From the NCBI RefSeq assembly GCF_003478505.1, contig NZ_QUFI01000023.1, forward strand, positions 514 to 47,376: 46,863 nucleotides of DNA, written 5' to 3'. Shown here in pieces: positions 7,584-16,725 of the stretch. The notes under the pieces were generated by a model. The model was given only the letters and a program-made list of their open reading frames with translations, searched no databases and had not been told where the DNA came from. Made by a program: the position numbers and the translations under genes. The stretch's first letter is position 1. Each line of letters starts with the position of its first letter. This stretch comes from Clostridium sp. AF27-2AA. GTDB lineage: Bacteria > Bacillota > Clostridia > Lachnospirales > Lachnospiraceae.

Positions 7584-8456
7584 ATGGCTGAGCAGGAAAA
7601 GGCAGCAGGAAAGTTATATCTTTGCGCGACACCCATTGGCAATCTGGATGACATTACGCTGCGGGTACTCAATACCTTAAAGGAAGCAGATCTGATTGCG
7701 GCAGAGGACACGAGACACAGCATAAAGCTGCTGAACCATTTCGGGATCAAGACCCCGATGACAAGCTATCATGAATATAACAAGATTGACAAGGCGCACT
7801 ATCTGGTGGAACAGATGCGTCAGGGCGTGAACATTGCGCTGGTGACAGACGCGGGAACACCGGGCATTTCGGATCCGGGAGAGGAGCTGGTGAAGCAGTG
7901 TTATGAAGCCGGGATTGAGGTGACATCCCTTCCGGGACCGGCAGCCTGCATTACGGCGCTGACTATATCCGGTCTGGCCACAAGAAGGTTCTGTTTTGAG
8001 GCATTTTTGCCGGTGGACAAAAAAGAGCGTCAGTGGATTCTGGAAGAGTTAAAGACGGAGACACGGACTATGATCGTGTATGAGGCACCTCATCATCTGG
8101 TGCGCACCCTGCAGGAGCTGGCAGATGCACTGGGAGCAGACCGGCGTATCACGATCTGCCGGGAGCTGACGAAAAAGTATGAGGAAGCTTACCGTACTAC
8201 GTTTGCGGAGGCGCTTCTTCGTTACGAGACCGAGGCGCCAAAAGGTGAGTGTGTTATTGTAATTGAGGGAAAGAGCATTGGAGAACTGAAAGCGGAGCAG
8301 CAGAAATCCTGGGAAGAGATGAGTCTGGAGGAGCATATGGAGCTCTATCTGAACCAGGGTATTGACCGGAAAGAAGCCATGAAGCTGGTGGCAAAGGACC
8401 GGGGAATCGCAAAGCGGGATGTCTACCGCATGCTGACGGAACAGAAAGAATCATAA
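7584..8456 (+). CDS. rsmI: 16S rRNA (cytidine(1402)-2'-O)-methyltransferase
   Basis: The 290-residue tetrapyrrole-methylase-fold enzyme 2'-O-methylates C1402 of 16S rRNA in the decoding centre. It carries LYLCATPIGNLDDITLR, AEDTRHS, VTDAGTPGISDPGE and SLPGPAACITAL, all diagnostic of RsmI. A C-terminal helical tail (from about residue 245) is the usual RsmI extension. AGGAGG lies 7 nt before the start. The gene closes the run that begins with holB. Confidence 0.95.
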   Translation: MAEQEKAAGKLYLCATPIGNLDDITLRVLNTLKEADLIAAEDTRHSIKLLNHFGIKTPMTSYHEYNKIDKAHYLVEQMRQGVNIALVTDAGTPGISDPGEELVKQCYEAGIEVTSLPGPAACITALTISGLATRRFCFEAFLPVDKKERQWILEELKTETRTMIVYEAPHHLVRTLQELADALGADRRITICRELTKKYEEAYRTTFAEALLRYETEAPKGECVIVIEGKSIGELKAEQQKSWEEMSLEEHMELYLNQGIDRKEAMKLVAKDRGIAKRDVYRMLTEQKES

Positions 8457-8569
8457 AAATGGAAATATATGTCAATTTTCCGATATATATTATCAAAATA
8501 TTAAATCTATGTCATGTCTCTGAAATCCAATAAGATAGAGGTATTCAAAGGAGAAGGAGATATGACATC

Positions 8570-8905
8570 ATGGAGAACGAGAGGCTGTTGCTTAAGATTG
8601 AAGAATTGATGAAGCAGAGGGGATACAGCCGTTACCGGCTTTCTCAGTTAAGCGGAATCAAGCAGTCAACCCTGACTACAATGTTTAATAAGCGAAGCAC
8701 GGTCAGCATTGACACTTTGACAAAGATCAGCAAGGCGTTTGGCATGAGATGTTCGGAGTTTTTAAGTCTGGTAGAAGACGGTCCGGATGAGAATACTGCG
8801 AAAGATTTTCCTGTATGCGAGTGGGAGGCACTGAATAAGGAACGGAAGCATGTGGTGGTTTTGATGATGCGTCTTTTAAAAGATGAGCAGATTGAAACAA
8901 AATAA
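8570..8905 (+). CDS. XRE-family transcriptional regulator
   Basis: The 111-residue protein has an HTH_3 domain at about residues 8-62 (RYRLSQLSGIKQSTLTTMFN as recognition region). After it comes a short C-terminal helix rich in charged residues. There is no visible ligand domain. The start at 8570 follows GAAGGAG (8553-8559); an ATG at 8562 in another frame gives only a short peptide. It sits where Bacillus carries abrB, between rsmI and the next module, and ends before a terminator. Its targets are unknown. Confidence 0.85.
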   Translation: MENERLLLKIEELMKQRGYSRYRLSQLSGIKQSTLTTMFNKRSTVSIDTLTKISKAFGMRCSEFLSLVEDGPDENTAKDFPVCEWEALNKERKHVVVLMMRLLKDEQIETK

Positions 8906-8921
8906 AAGATTGGCTTCAGAA

Positions 8922-8960
8922 GAGTTTTGTCGGGAAATATTGCTTGACAAAACTCCTTTT
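8922..8960 (+). terminator. Terminator after the XRE regulator
   Basis: GAGTTTTGTC (8922-8931) pairs with GACAAAACTC (8946-8955), followed by CTTTT. The right arm shares bases with the -35 box of the fabH promoter, so terminator and next promoter are interlocked. Confidence 0.8.
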
Positions 8961-8972
8961 ATTCTATAAGAT
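8944..8972 (+). promoter_or_regulatory. Promoter of the fabH operon
   Basis: A perfect -35 TTGACA (8944-8949) is followed after 17 bp by TAAGAT (8967-8972). TATAAG at 8965 is an alternative -10 with shorter spacing. Transcription would begin near 8980, just before the FabT-type palindrome. Confidence 0.7.
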
Positions 8973-8988
8973 AAGAACGTCAAAATAC

Positions 8989-9001
8989 TTTGAGTATCAA
9001 A
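8989..9001 (+). promoter_or_regulatory. Probable FabT operator
   Basis: TTTGAGTATCAAA is a perfect palindrome around a 3-bp centre and matches the FabT site known from streptococci and lactococci (TTTGA-nTA-TCAAA type). It lies 17 bp after the -10 box, so a bound repressor would block early elongation or open-complex formation. TCAAA and TTTGA half-sites continue on both sides (8981-9009). A FabT-like protein is encoded at 20981. Binding itself is inferred. Confidence 0.7.
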
Positions 9002-9078
9002 ACATTTGAAGCTAAAAATAAAATTCAGATGATTATGACAAAGTTTAGCACGAATTTGAAGAGGAAACAGGTACGAGC

Positions 9079-10044
9079 ATGACAGGCAGAATTATTGGAA
9101 CCGGTTCCTATGTTCCGGAACGGATTGTGACGAATGAAGAATTGGCAGAGGTTGTAGAGACCAGTGACGAGTGGATTGTCACCCGCACAGGAATCCATGA
9201 GCGCCGTATCGCGGAAACGGAAGGCACCAGTGTGCTGGCCGCCAGAGCGGCAGAGCGTGCCCTAAAGAACGCAAACGTATCGGCAGAGGAAGTTGATTTT
9301 ATTTTGCTTGCGACATCCTCACCGGATCACTGTTTCCCGAACGGAGCCTGTGAAGTGCAGGCGGCCATCGGCGCGGTTCGTGCTATGGCATTTGATATCA
9401 GTGCGGCATGTTCCGGATTTGAAATCGCGCTCAGTACCGCCCAGGCATTTATCCAGGCCGGTGTATATCGGACGGGACTCATCATCGGTGCCGACTGTCT
9501 GAGTAAGCTGACTGACTGGAGTGACCGGGCAACCTGCGTTTTATTTGGAGATGGTGCCGGAGCGGCAGTCATTCAGGCAGATGAAAAAGACGGTATCATT
9601 CATACGGTTATGGGTTCTGATGGAGCCAGGGGCATGGTGCTTTCCTGTCTGGCCCGCAGTGAGGGAAATTTCCTGAACGGAAAAACTCCAGAGCTGGGGT
9701 ATATCTACATGAATGGGCAGGAGGTATTCAAGTTTGCGGTAAAGAAAGTTCCGGAATGCATTAACCAGGTGCTTTCCGAGAGCGGAACGGATATTGAGAG
9801 TGTTAAATATTTTGTTCTGCACCAGGCGAATTACCGAATCTGCGAGGCGGTAGCCAAGCGGTTAAAGCAGCCTCTTGATAAAGTACCAATGAACATTGAC
9901 AAGTATGGAAATACTTCCGGCGCTACAGTGCCGATCCTGTTAGACCAGTTAAACCGGGAAGGAAAGCTAAGCCGGGGTGACAAACTGGTGCTGGCAGGCT
10001 TTGGAGGCGGTCTTACCTGGGGAGCCGTCCTGTTAACCTGGTAG
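9079..10044 (+). CDS. fabH: 3-oxoacyl-ACP synthase III
   Basis: FabH condenses acetyl-CoA (or a branched acyl-CoA) with malonyl-ACP to start fatty-acid synthesis. The catalytic triad is visible: C111 in AACSGF, H248 in VLHQAN and N278 in KYGNTSGA. GFGGGLTWGA closes the protein as usual. The 321-residue length is normal. It is the first gene of the synthesis operon and carries the promoter and FabT-type operator. The start follows GAGGAAAC at about 9060. Confidence 0.97.
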   Translation: MTGRIIGTGSYVPERIVTNEELAEVVETSDEWIVTRTGIHERRIAETEGTSVLAARAAERALKNANVSAEEVDFILLATSSPDHCFPNGACEVQAAIGAVRAMAFDISAACSGFEIALSTAQAFIQAGVYRTGLIIGADCLSKLTDWSDRATCVLFGDGAGAAVIQADEKDGIIHTVMGSDGARGMVLSCLARSEGNFLNGKTPELGYIYMNGQEVFKFAVKKVPECINQVLSESGTDIESVKYFVLHQANYRICEAVAKRLKQPLDKVPMNIDKYGNTSGATVPILLDQLNREGKLSRGDKLVLAGFGGGLTWGAVLLTW

Positions 10045-10118
10045 TATGGAATGCGGATGAAATGCCGCTTCCTTCAAATTATAAAAGAAAATATTTCATA
10101 TCAAAGGAGATCAAAATT

Positions 10119-10352
10119 ATGTTAGAGAAAATGAAAGAAATCATTGCAGACCAGTTAAGCGTAGATGCAGACAGCATCACCGAGGCTTCTTCCTTTAAAG
10201 AGGATTTAGGTGCTGACTCCCTGGATCTGTTTGAGTTAGTTATGGCCCTGGAGGATGAGTACTCTGTAGAGATCCCGTCTGATGATCTGCAGAACCTGCT
10301 GACTGTTGGCGATGTTATGAATTACCTGAAGGAGAAAGGTGTAGAGGCGTAA
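10119..10352 (+). CDS. acpP: Acyl carrier protein
   Basis: The 77-residue acidic protein carries the growing acyl chain on a 4'-phosphopantetheine attached to S34 in GADSLDLFEL. I start it at ATG 10119, 9 nt after AAAGGAG (10103-10109), rather than an upstream ATG at 10062 that would add an unrelated 19-residue leader. A strong hairpin follows the stop and may protect this highly expressed message. Confidence 0.96.
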   Translation: MLEKMKEIIADQLSVDADSITEASSFKEDLGADSLDLFELVMALEDEYSVEIPSDDLQNLLTVGDVMNYLKEKGVEA

Positions 10353-10378
10353 GCCCTGCACCCTTTTTTAGACAGCAC

Positions 10379-10422
10379 ATCAGGATTGCGTCTGGAATAC
10401 AAGCTCTGAGCGCAATCCTGAT
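10379..10422 (+). other. Intercistronic hairpin between acpP and fabK
   Basis: A perfect 12-bp stem, ATCAGGATTGCG (10379-10390) with CGCAATCCTGAT (10411-10422), encloses a 20-nt loop. No T run follows, so it is not a full terminator. It may act as a 3' stabiliser or processing site giving more acpP than fabK message. Confidence 0.75.
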
Positions 10423-10448
10423 GGAAAGCAGGAAGTTGGAGGAGTCAG

Positions 10449-11375
10449 ATGAAAACGAGAATTACAGAACTCTTAGGCATTGAATATCCGATCATTCAGG
10501 GCGGTATGGCATGGGTGGCAGAGAGCCATCTGGCAGCGGCAGTATCTGCGGCAGGCGGCCTGGGCTTGATCGGCGGAGCAAACGCTCCGGCAGAGGTAAT
10601 CCGCAATTACATCCGTGAGGTAAAGGCGGTGACCGACAAGCCATTTGGCGTAAACGTTATGCTGATGAGCCCGTATGCCGATGAGGTGGCAAAGGTGATC
10701 GTGGAGGAAGGCGTAAAGGTTGTAACCACCGGTGCCGGAAACCCGGAAAAATATATGGAGATGTGGAAAGCAGCCGGTATCAAGGTAATCCCGGTTGTGG
10801 CTTCCGTAGCTCTGGCAAAGAGAATGGAGCGCTATGGCGCAGACGCAGTTGTGGCAGAGGGAACCGAGTCTGGCGGACACATTGGTGAGGCAACCACTAT
10901 GACTCTGGTACCGCAGGTCGTAGATGCGGTTTCTATTCCGGTTATCGCGGCAGGCGGTATCGGTGACGGACGCGGTATCGCGGCAGCTTTTATGTTGGGC
11001 GCAGAAGCAGTTCAGATGGGAACACGCTTCCTGGTTGCAAAGGAATGCACCGTACACCAGAACTACAAAGACCGTGTCTTAAAGGCAAAAGACATTGATT
11101 CTACCGTAACCGGCCGCACCCACGGACATCCGGTGCGCTGCTTAAGAAATCAGATGACCAGAGAGTATGTGAAGCTGGAGAATGAGGGCAAGAGCTTTGA
11201 GGAGCTGGAGTACCTGACCCTCGGAACGCTTCGCAAGGCGGTTCAGGAAGGTGATGTTACCAACGGAACCGTGATGGCAGGACAGATTGCAGGAATGGTT
11301 TCCAAGGAGCAGACCTGCAAGGAAATGATTGATGAGATGATGGCACAGGCAGAGACACTTCTGGGCCGCAAGTAA
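10449..11375 (+). CDS. fabK: Enoyl-ACP reductase II (FMN-dependent)
   Basis: FabK reduces trans-2-enoyl-ACP in the last step of each elongation cycle with FMN and NAD(P)H. The 308-residue protein has PIIQGGMAWVA, H144 in ESGGHIG (the conserved FabK histidine) and VIAAGGIGDGRGIAAA of the TIM barrel. Its place inside the operon distinguishes it from catabolic nitronate monooxygenases of the same fold. No fabI is seen, and FabK enzymes are insensitive to triclosan. Start follows GGAGG. Confidence 0.93.
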   Translation: MKTRITELLGIEYPIIQGGMAWVAESHLAAAVSAAGGLGLIGGANAPAEVIRNYIREVKAVTDKPFGVNVMLMSPYADEVAKVIVEEGVKVVTTGAGNPEKYMEMWKAAGIKVIPVVASVALAKRMERYGADAVVAEGTESGGHIGEATTMTLVPQVVDAVSIPVIAAGGIGDGRGIAAAFMLGAEAVQMGTRFLVAKECTVHQNYKDRVLKAKDIDSTVTGRTHGHPVRCLRNQMTREYVKLENEGKSFEELEYLTLGTLRKAVQEGDVTNGTVMAGQIAGMVSKEQTCKEMIDEMMAQAETLLGRK

Positions 11376-11397
11376 GAGAGAAAAAGGAGCAAGAGTG

Positions 11398-12324
11398 ATG
11401 AGTAAGATCGCATTTATTTACCCGGGACAGGGCGCACAGGTATGCGGCATGGGACAGGATTTCTATGAGCAGACAAAGGAAGGAAAAGAGACCTTCGACC
11501 TGGCAACCGATATCCTGGGATTCTCCGTTCCGGAGCTTTGCTTTACGGAGAATGACCGTCTGGATATCACCGAATATACCCAGGCAGCGATGGTGACCAC
11601 CAGCATTGCCATGACAAAGGTACTGGAAGCACAGGGGGTAAAGCCGGATGTGACTGCGGGCTTAAGCCTGGGTGAATATTGCGCACTCTATGCTGCCGGC
11701 GTTATGAGCGAGAAAGATGCCATCGCAACCGTAAGACAGAGAGGAATCCTGATGCAGCAGGCAGTTCCGGCAGGGCAGGGCGCTATGGCAGCTGTTCTGG
11801 CTATGGATGCGGCTGCAATTGAGGAGACCATTGCCGATATCGAGGGCGTGCAGATCGCAAACTATAACTGTCCGGGGCAGATTGTTATTTCTGGAAAGAA
11901 AGAGGCAGTAGAGACTGCCTGCGAAAAGTTAAAAGAAGCTGGTGCAAAGCGCACCATCATGTTAAATGTAAGCGGACCGTTCCATTCCCGCATGCTGATC
12001 GGCGCTGGTGAGAAGCTGGGCGAGGTGCTGGAAAATGTGGAAGTACATACTCCGCAGATTCCGTATGTGGCCAATGTGACCGCGCAGTATGTAACGGACG
12101 CGGCAGAGGTAAAGCCGCTCCTGACCAAACAGGTTTCCTCTTCTGTCAGATGGGAGCAGAGTGTCCATACCATGCTGGCTGACGGTGTGGATACCTTCGT
12201 AGAGATTGGTCCGGGCAAAACGTTAAGCGGATTTATGAGAAAGATCGACAGAACTGTAAAGGTTCTTAATATAGAGAAACTGGATGACGTGGCAAAGGTT
12301 GTAGAGGAGATCAAAGGATGTTAA
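11398..12324 (+). CDS. fabD: Malonyl-CoA:ACP transacylase
   Basis: FabD moves malonyl from CoA to ACP. The 308-residue protein has YPGQGAQ (9-15), the nucleophile S90 in GLSLGEY and H196 in [10 protein letters not shown] take ATG 11398, since AAGGAG (11384-11389) is 8 nt upstream; a GTG directly before it would add one residue. Its stop overlaps the fabG start by 7 nt, indicating coupled translation. Confidence 0.96.
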   Translation: MSKIAFIYPGQGAQVCGMGQDFYEQTKEGKETFDLATDILGFSVPELCFTENDRLDITEYTQAAMVTTSIAMTKVLEAQGVKPDVTAGLSLGEYCALYAAGVMSEKDAIATVRQRGILMQQAVPAGQGAMAAVLAMDAAAIEETIADIEGVQIANYNCPGQIVISGKKEAVETACEKLKEAGAKRTIMLNVSGPFHSRMLIGAGEKLGEVLENVEVHTPQIPYVANVTAQYVTDAAEVKPLLTKQVSSSVRWEQSVHTMLADGVDTFVEIGPGKTLSGFMRKIDRTVKVLNIEKLDDVAKVVEEIKGC

Positions 12325-13058
12325 CTGGAAAGATCGCGGTGGTGACCGGCGCGAGCCGCGGCATCGGAAAAGAAATCGCAAAGACTCTGGCAGCAAAGGG
12401 AGCAACTGTTGTTGTCAATTATAATGGCTCTGCAGCAAAAGCAGAGGAGACTGTGAAAGAGATCGAGGCACTGGGCGGTAAGGCAGAAGCTCTGCAGTGC
12501 AATGTGTCTGAGTATGACAAGGCAGCAGAGATGATGGAGTATGTGGTGAAAACTTATGGCCGTGTGGACATTCTGGTAAATAATGCCGGGATCACCCGCG
12601 ACAATCTGCTGATGAAGATGAGCGAAGAGGATTTTGACGCAGTATTAAACACCAACTTAAAGGGCGCGTTCAACTGTATCAAGCACATTTCCCGCCAGAT
12701 GTTAAAGCAAAAGAGCGGACATATCGTAAACATTTCTTCCGTATCTGGAGTGATGGGAAATGCAGGACAGGTAAACTACAGCGCTTCCAAGGCTGGAGTA
12801 ATCGGTATGACCAAGGCAGTGGCTAGAGAGATGGCAAGCAGAGGTATCACCTGTAACGCAGTAGCACCTGGTTTTATCAAGACTGATATGACAGATGTGC
12901 TGTCTGATACCATTAGAGAAAATATCAATGCCCAGATCCCGATGAGAACATTCGGTGAGACCGCAGATGTGGCAAATCTGGTAGCGTTTTTAGCATCTGA
13001 CGAAGCAAAGTACATTACAGGACAGGTCATCTGCGTAGACGGCGGAATGGCTATCTAA
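12318..13058 (+). CDS. fabG: 3-oxoacyl-ACP reductase
   Basis: This NADPH-dependent short-chain dehydrogenase reduces 3-oxoacyl-[11 protein letters not shown] (10-17) is the cofactor motif, NNAG (88-91) is conserved, and the catalytic residues are S141, Y154 and K158 (YSASK). The length of 246 residues is exactly that of the family. It overlaps fabD by 7 nt and is followed 15 bp later by fabF. Confidence 0.97.
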   Translation: MLTGKIAVVTGASRGIGKEIAKTLAAKGATVVVNYNGSAAKAEETVKEIEALGGKAEALQCNVSEYDKAAEMMEYVVKTYGRVDILVNNAGITRDNLLMKMSEEDFDAVLNTNLKGAFNCIKHISRQMLKQKSGHIVNISSVSGVMGNAGQVNYSASKAGVIGMTKAVAREMASRGITCNAVAPGFIKTDMTDVLSDTIRENINAQIPMRTFGETADVANLVAFLASDEAKYITGQVICVDGGMAI

Positions 13059-13073
13059 TATAGGAGAACAGAT

Positions 13074-14312
13074 ATGAGCAGACGAGTAGTAGTAACCGGC
13101 ATGGGTGCCATCACCCCGATCGGCAACAGCGTAGAAGAATTCTGGAATGGGTTAAAGGAAAAGAAAGTCGGCATTGCACCGATCACCTATTTTGACACGA
13201 CAGATTACAAGGCAAAGCTGGCAGCAGAGGTTAAGAATTTCGATCCGAAGCAGTTCATGGATCCGAAGGCAGCAAAGAGAATGGAGCAGTTCTGCCAGTT
13301 CGCAGTTGCAGCGACCAGACAGGCTGTTGAGGATGCAGGACTTGATATGAGCCAGGAAGATCCGTTCCGCGTGGGCGTAAGCATTGGTTCCGGTATCGGA
13401 AGCCTGCAGTCCGTTGAGCGTGAGTATAAGAAACTTCTGGAAAAAGGACCGGGCCGTGTAAATCCGCTTCTGGTTCCGCTGATGATCAGCAATATGGCAG
13501 CAGGAAATGTTTCCATCCAGTTTGGCATGAAGGGCAAATGCATCAATGTAGTAACCGCGTGTGCAACCGGCACCCACTCCATTGGTGAAGCATTCCGTAC
13601 CATCCAGTATGGTGATGCCGACGTGATGGTAGCAGGCGGCGCAGAGGCAAGCATTACTCCGATCGGCGTGGCTGGATTTACCTCCCTGACTGCATTGAAC
13701 ACCACCGATGATCCGGCCCGTGCATCCATTCCGTTTGACGCAGAGCGCAGCGGTTTTATCATGGGCGAGGGTGCAGGTGTCGTTGTGTTAGAGTCTTTAG
13801 AGCATGCGCAAGCAAGAGGCGCGAAGATTTACGCAGAGCTGGCTGGCTACGGCGCAACCGGTGACGCTTACCACATCACTTCCCCGGCTGAGGATGGAAG
13901 CGGTGCGGCAAAGGCTATGGAGATGGCCATCGCAGATGCTGGCATGAAGCCGGAGGATGTAGACTACATCAACGCCCACGGTACTAGTACCCATCATAAC
14001 GATTTATTTGAGACCAAGGCCATTAAGATCGTGCTTGGTGATCACGCATACAAGACTAAGATCAACTCCACCAAATCCATGATCGGACATCTTTTAGGTG
14101 CAGCAGGCGGTGTGGAGTTTATCACCTGTGTAAAGTCCATTCAGGAGGGCTATGTCCACGCAACCGCAGGCCTGGAGAAGGATGATCCGGAGTGCGATCT
14201 GGATTACTGCAAGGGTGAGGGCGTGCAGATGGATGTAAACTGTGCAATCTCCAATTCCCTGGGCTTTGGCGGACACAATGCAACCCTGCTGGTAAAGAAA
14301 TTCGAGGCGTAA
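13074..14312 (+). CDS. fabF: 3-oxoacyl-ACP synthase II
   Basis: FabF elongates acyl-ACP with malonyl-ACP. The triad is C163 (TACATGTHS), H302 (NAHGTSTHHND) and H339 (KSMIGHLLGAAGG). The C-terminal NSLGFGGHNATL is the usual thiolase-fold gatekeeper region. The 412-residue length is normal. No fabB or fabA is seen nearby, so the route to unsaturated acids is not in this window. Confidence 0.97.
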   Translation: MSRRVVVTGMGAITPIGNSVEEFWNGLKEKKVGIAPITYFDTTDYKAKLAAEVKNFDPKQFMDPKAAKRMEQFCQFAVAATRQAVEDAGLDMSQEDPFRVGVSIGSGIGSLQSVEREYKKLLEKGPGRVNPLLVPLMISNMAAGNVSIQFGMKGKCINVVTACATGTHSIGEAFRTIQYGDADVMVAGGAEASITPIGVAGFTSLTALNTTDDPARASIPFDAERSGFIMGEGAGVVVLESLEHAQARGAKIYAELAGYGATGDAYHITSPAEDGSGAAKAMEMAIADAGMKPEDVDYINAHGTSTHHNDLFETKAIKIVLGDHAYKTKINSTKSMIGHLLGAAGGVEFITCVKSIQEGYVHATAGLEKDDPECDLDYCKGEGVQMDVNCAISNSLGFGGHNATLLVKKFEA

Positions 14313-14330
14313 GGCTTCAGGAGGTAGACC

Positions 14331-14840
14331 ATGACGATTGATGAGATCGTAACACTGATCCAGGCTGTTTCCGATAACGGCCTGACCAGTTTTGTATATG
14401 AAGAGGGTGACCAGAAGCTGGTGCTCAAGAAAAAGAAGAAGAAAAACGTAGCACAGGCTCCGGTTGCTCCAGTTGTGATTTCCCAGCCGGCCGCTCCGAT
14501 GATGGGCACAATGCCGATGCAGATGGCAGCCGCTCCGGCTGCGGTATCTGAGACACCGGAAAAGGCAGCTGAAGAGAAAAAGGAGAGTACCCTGGATATT
14601 GGTTCTGATAAGGTTGTGACTTCTCCGCTTGTAGGAACCTTCTATTCTTCCGCTTCTCCGGAGGCAGAGGCATTCGTAAAGGAAGGCGATACCGTAAAGA
14701 AAGGTCAGGTTCTTGGTATCATTGAGGCCATGAAGCTGATGAACGAGATCGAGAGTGAATATGACGGTGTGGTAGAGGCAGTCCTGGTGAACAACGAAGA
14801 CGTGGTAGAGTATGGACAGCCGCTGTTCCGCATCCGATAG
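14331..14840 (+). CDS. accB: Biotin carboxyl carrier protein of acetyl-CoA carboxylase
   Basis: The 169-residue protein carries biotin on K135 in [10 protein letters not shown] and shuttles carboxyl between AccC and AccDA. It has an N-terminal helical region, a lysine run (33-38), an Ala/Pro/Met-rich linker (about 40-85) and the C-terminal lipoyl-like domain. A GAGG ribosome site for fabZ begins right at its stop codon (14838-14840). Confidence 0.96.
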   Translation: MTIDEIVTLIQAVSDNGLTSFVYEEGDQKLVLKKKKKKNVAQAPVAPVVISQPAAPMMGTMPMQMAAAPAAVSETPEKAAEEKKESTLDIGSDKVVTSPLVGTFYSSASPEAEAFVKEGDTVKKGQVLGIIEAMKLMNEIESEYDGVVEAVLVNNEDVVEYGQPLFRIR

Positions 14841-14850
14841 GAGGTATATT

Positions 14851-15279
14851 ATGAGACTGGGAATCAAAGAAATCCAGGAGATCATTCCGCACAGACATCC
14901 GTTTCTGCTGATTGATTTTATCGATGAGCTGGAGCCGGGCGTACGCGCGGTTGGTTATAAATCCATTACCTTTAATGAGCCGCAGTTCAACGGCCATTTT
15001 CCGGGACAGCCGGTTATGCCGGGAGTGCTGATGATCGAGGCGCTGGCACAGGTTGGGGCGGTAGCTATCTTAAGCCTGCCGGAGAATAAGGGCAAGACCG
15101 CGTTTTTCGGTTCCATCAACAACGCAAAATTCAAACAGATGGTGCTGCCGGGAGACCGCCTGAAGCTGGAGTGCGAAATCATTAAGCGCAAAGGCCCGAT
15201 CGGCGTTGGCAAGGCTGTTGCGACCAATGCAGAAGGAAAGATCGCGGTATCAGCAGAGCTGACCTTTGCGATCCAGTAA
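14851..15279 (+). CDS. fabZ: 3-hydroxyacyl-ACP dehydratase
   Basis: FabZ removes water from 3-hydroxyacyl-ACP in the elongation cycle. The 142-residue hot-dog protein has [10 protein letters not shown] (13-22) and the catalytic pair H49 ([13 protein letters not shown]) and E63 (LMIEALAQ). The start at 14851 has GGAGG 6 nt upstream; a longer frame starting upstream inside accB lacks support. Lying between accB and accC is typical of streptococcal-type clusters. Confidence 0.95.
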   Translation: MRLGIKEIQEIIPHRHPFLLIDFIDELEPGVRAVGYKSITFNEPQFNGHFPGQPVMPGVLMIEALAQVGAVAILSLPENKGKTAFFGSINNAKFKQMVLPGDRLKLECEIIKRKGPIGVGKAVATNAEGKIAVSAELTFAIQ

Positions 15280-15310
15280 GGCCGCGGAAACGCAGAGTTG
15301 AGGTACGGGA

Positions 15311-16666
15311 ATGTTTGATAAAATCTTAATCGCGAACCGCGGCGAGATTGCGGTAAGAATTATCCGGGCCTGCCGCGAGATGGGAATCAAGACCGTGGCA
15401 GTCTACTCGGAGGCAGACCGCGACAGTCTGCACACCCTTCTGGCAGATGAGGCCATCTGTATCGGACCGGCACCGTCAAACCAGAGTTACCTGAATATGG
15501 AGCGTATTCTGGCAGCTACCGTAGCCATGAAGGCAGAAGCGATTCATCCGGGATTCGGATTCCTTTCCGAAAACGCGCGCTTTGCGGAGCTGTGCCAGAA
15601 GTGCAGCATCGCGTTCATTGGTCCGTCTGCGGAGATCATCAATAAGATGGGAAATAAATCCGCAGCCAGAAAGACCATGGTGGAGGCCGGAGTACCGGTC
15701 GTTCCGGGCAGCAAGGAGCCGGTTTACACGGTAGAAGAGGCTCTGAAGATGGCGAAAGAGATCGGTTTTCCGGTTATGATCAAGGCATCCTCCGGCGGCG
15801 GCGGTAAAGGTATGCGCGTTTCCTGGAGTGAGGAAGACTTTGAAGCCAACTTCCAGAATGCGCAGATGGAGTCCGTGAAGGGCTTTTCCGATGACACCAT
15901 GTATCTGGAGCGTTTCGTAGAGAACCCGCGTCATATTGAGTTCCAGATCATGGCGGACAAGTACGGCAATGTTGTTCACTTAGGCGAGCGTGACTGCTCT
16001 ATTCAGCGCCGCCACCAGAAGGTGCTGGAGGAATCCCCGTCCATCGCAATCTCGGAGGAGCTTCGCAAAAAGATGGGTGAGACTGCCGTAAAGGCGGCAA
16101 AAGCCGTTGGCTATGAAAATGCGGGAACCATTGAGTTTCTGTTAGATAAGAATAAAAATTTCTATTTCATGGAGATGAACACCCGGATCCAGGTAGAGCA
16201 TCCGGTAACGGAGCTGGTAAGCGGTCTGGACCTCATCAAAGAGCAGATCCGTGTGGCAGCAGGAGAGAAATTAAGCGTGACCCAGAAGGATATCCGTATC
16301 CAGGGCCATGCCATTGAGTGCCGCATCAACGCAGAGAATCCGGCAAAGAATTTCATGCCGTGTCCGGGAAAGATTACCAACATTCACATCCCGGGAGGCA
16401 ACGGAGTCCGTGTGGACACACACATTTACAATGAGTATAAGGTTCCGGCCAACTATGATTCTATGCTGATGAAGCTGATCGTACACGGAAAAGACCGTGC
16501 AGAGGCCATTGCGAAGATGAGAAGCGCGCTGGGCGAGCTGATCATTGAAGGCATCGACACCAACCTGGATTTCCAGTTCGAGATCTTAAGCAATCCGGTT
16601 TATCAGGACGGACACAAAATTGATACCGGATTTATCCCGGATCAGTTCCCGGAATACTGTAAGTAA
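15311..16666 (+). CDS. accC: Biotin carboxylase subunit of acetyl-CoA carboxylase
   Basis: AccC carboxylates the biotin of AccB using ATP and bicarbonate. The 451-residue ATP-grasp enzyme shows KILIANRGEIAVRI at the N-terminus, HPGFGFLSENARFA, the glycine-rich ATP loop SSGGGGKGMR, and the catalytic EMNTRIQVEHPVTE. It is followed by a hairpin and then by the carboxyltransferase gene. Confidence 0.97.
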   Translation: MFDKILIANRGEIAVRIIRACREMGIKTVAVYSEADRDSLHTLLADEAICIGPAPSNQSYLNMERILAATVAMKAEAIHPGFGFLSENARFAELCQKCSIAFIGPSAEIINKMGNKSAARKTMVEAGVPVVPGSKEPVYTVEEALKMAKEIGFPVMIKASSGGGGKGMRVSWSEEDFEANFQNAQMESVKGFSDDTMYLERFVENPRHIEFQIMADKYGNVVHLGERDCSIQRRHQKVLEESPSIAISEELRKKMGETAVKAAKAVGYENAGTIEFLLDKNKNFYFMEMNTRIQVEHPVTELVSGLDLIKEQIRVAAGEKLSVTQKDIRIQGHAIECRINAENPAKNFMPCPGKITNIHIPGGNGVRVDTHIYNEYKVPANYDSMLMKLIVHGKDRAEAIAKMRSALGELIIEGIDTNLDFQFEILSNPVYQDGHKIDTGFIPDQFPEYCK

Positions 16667-16674
16667 TGTAATAA

Positions 16675-16700
16675 GGCACAGGGAAGTATTTTCCTGTGTC
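16675..16700 (+). other. Intercistronic hairpin between accC and accDA
   Basis: GGCACAGGGAA (16675-16685) pairs with TTTTCCTGTGTC (16689-16700), with G-T wobbles and a very short loop. There is no T run. It could tune the amounts of AccC and the carboxyltransferase. Confidence 0.6.
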
Positions 16701-16725
16701 TTACGCCTATTAAGGAGAATCCTGT

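Noticed and set aside
14094..14885. Open frame of 263 codons on the minus strand
   Set aside because: It is antisense to fabF and accB, both secure genes; its translation is rich in Leu/His/Arg without motifs.
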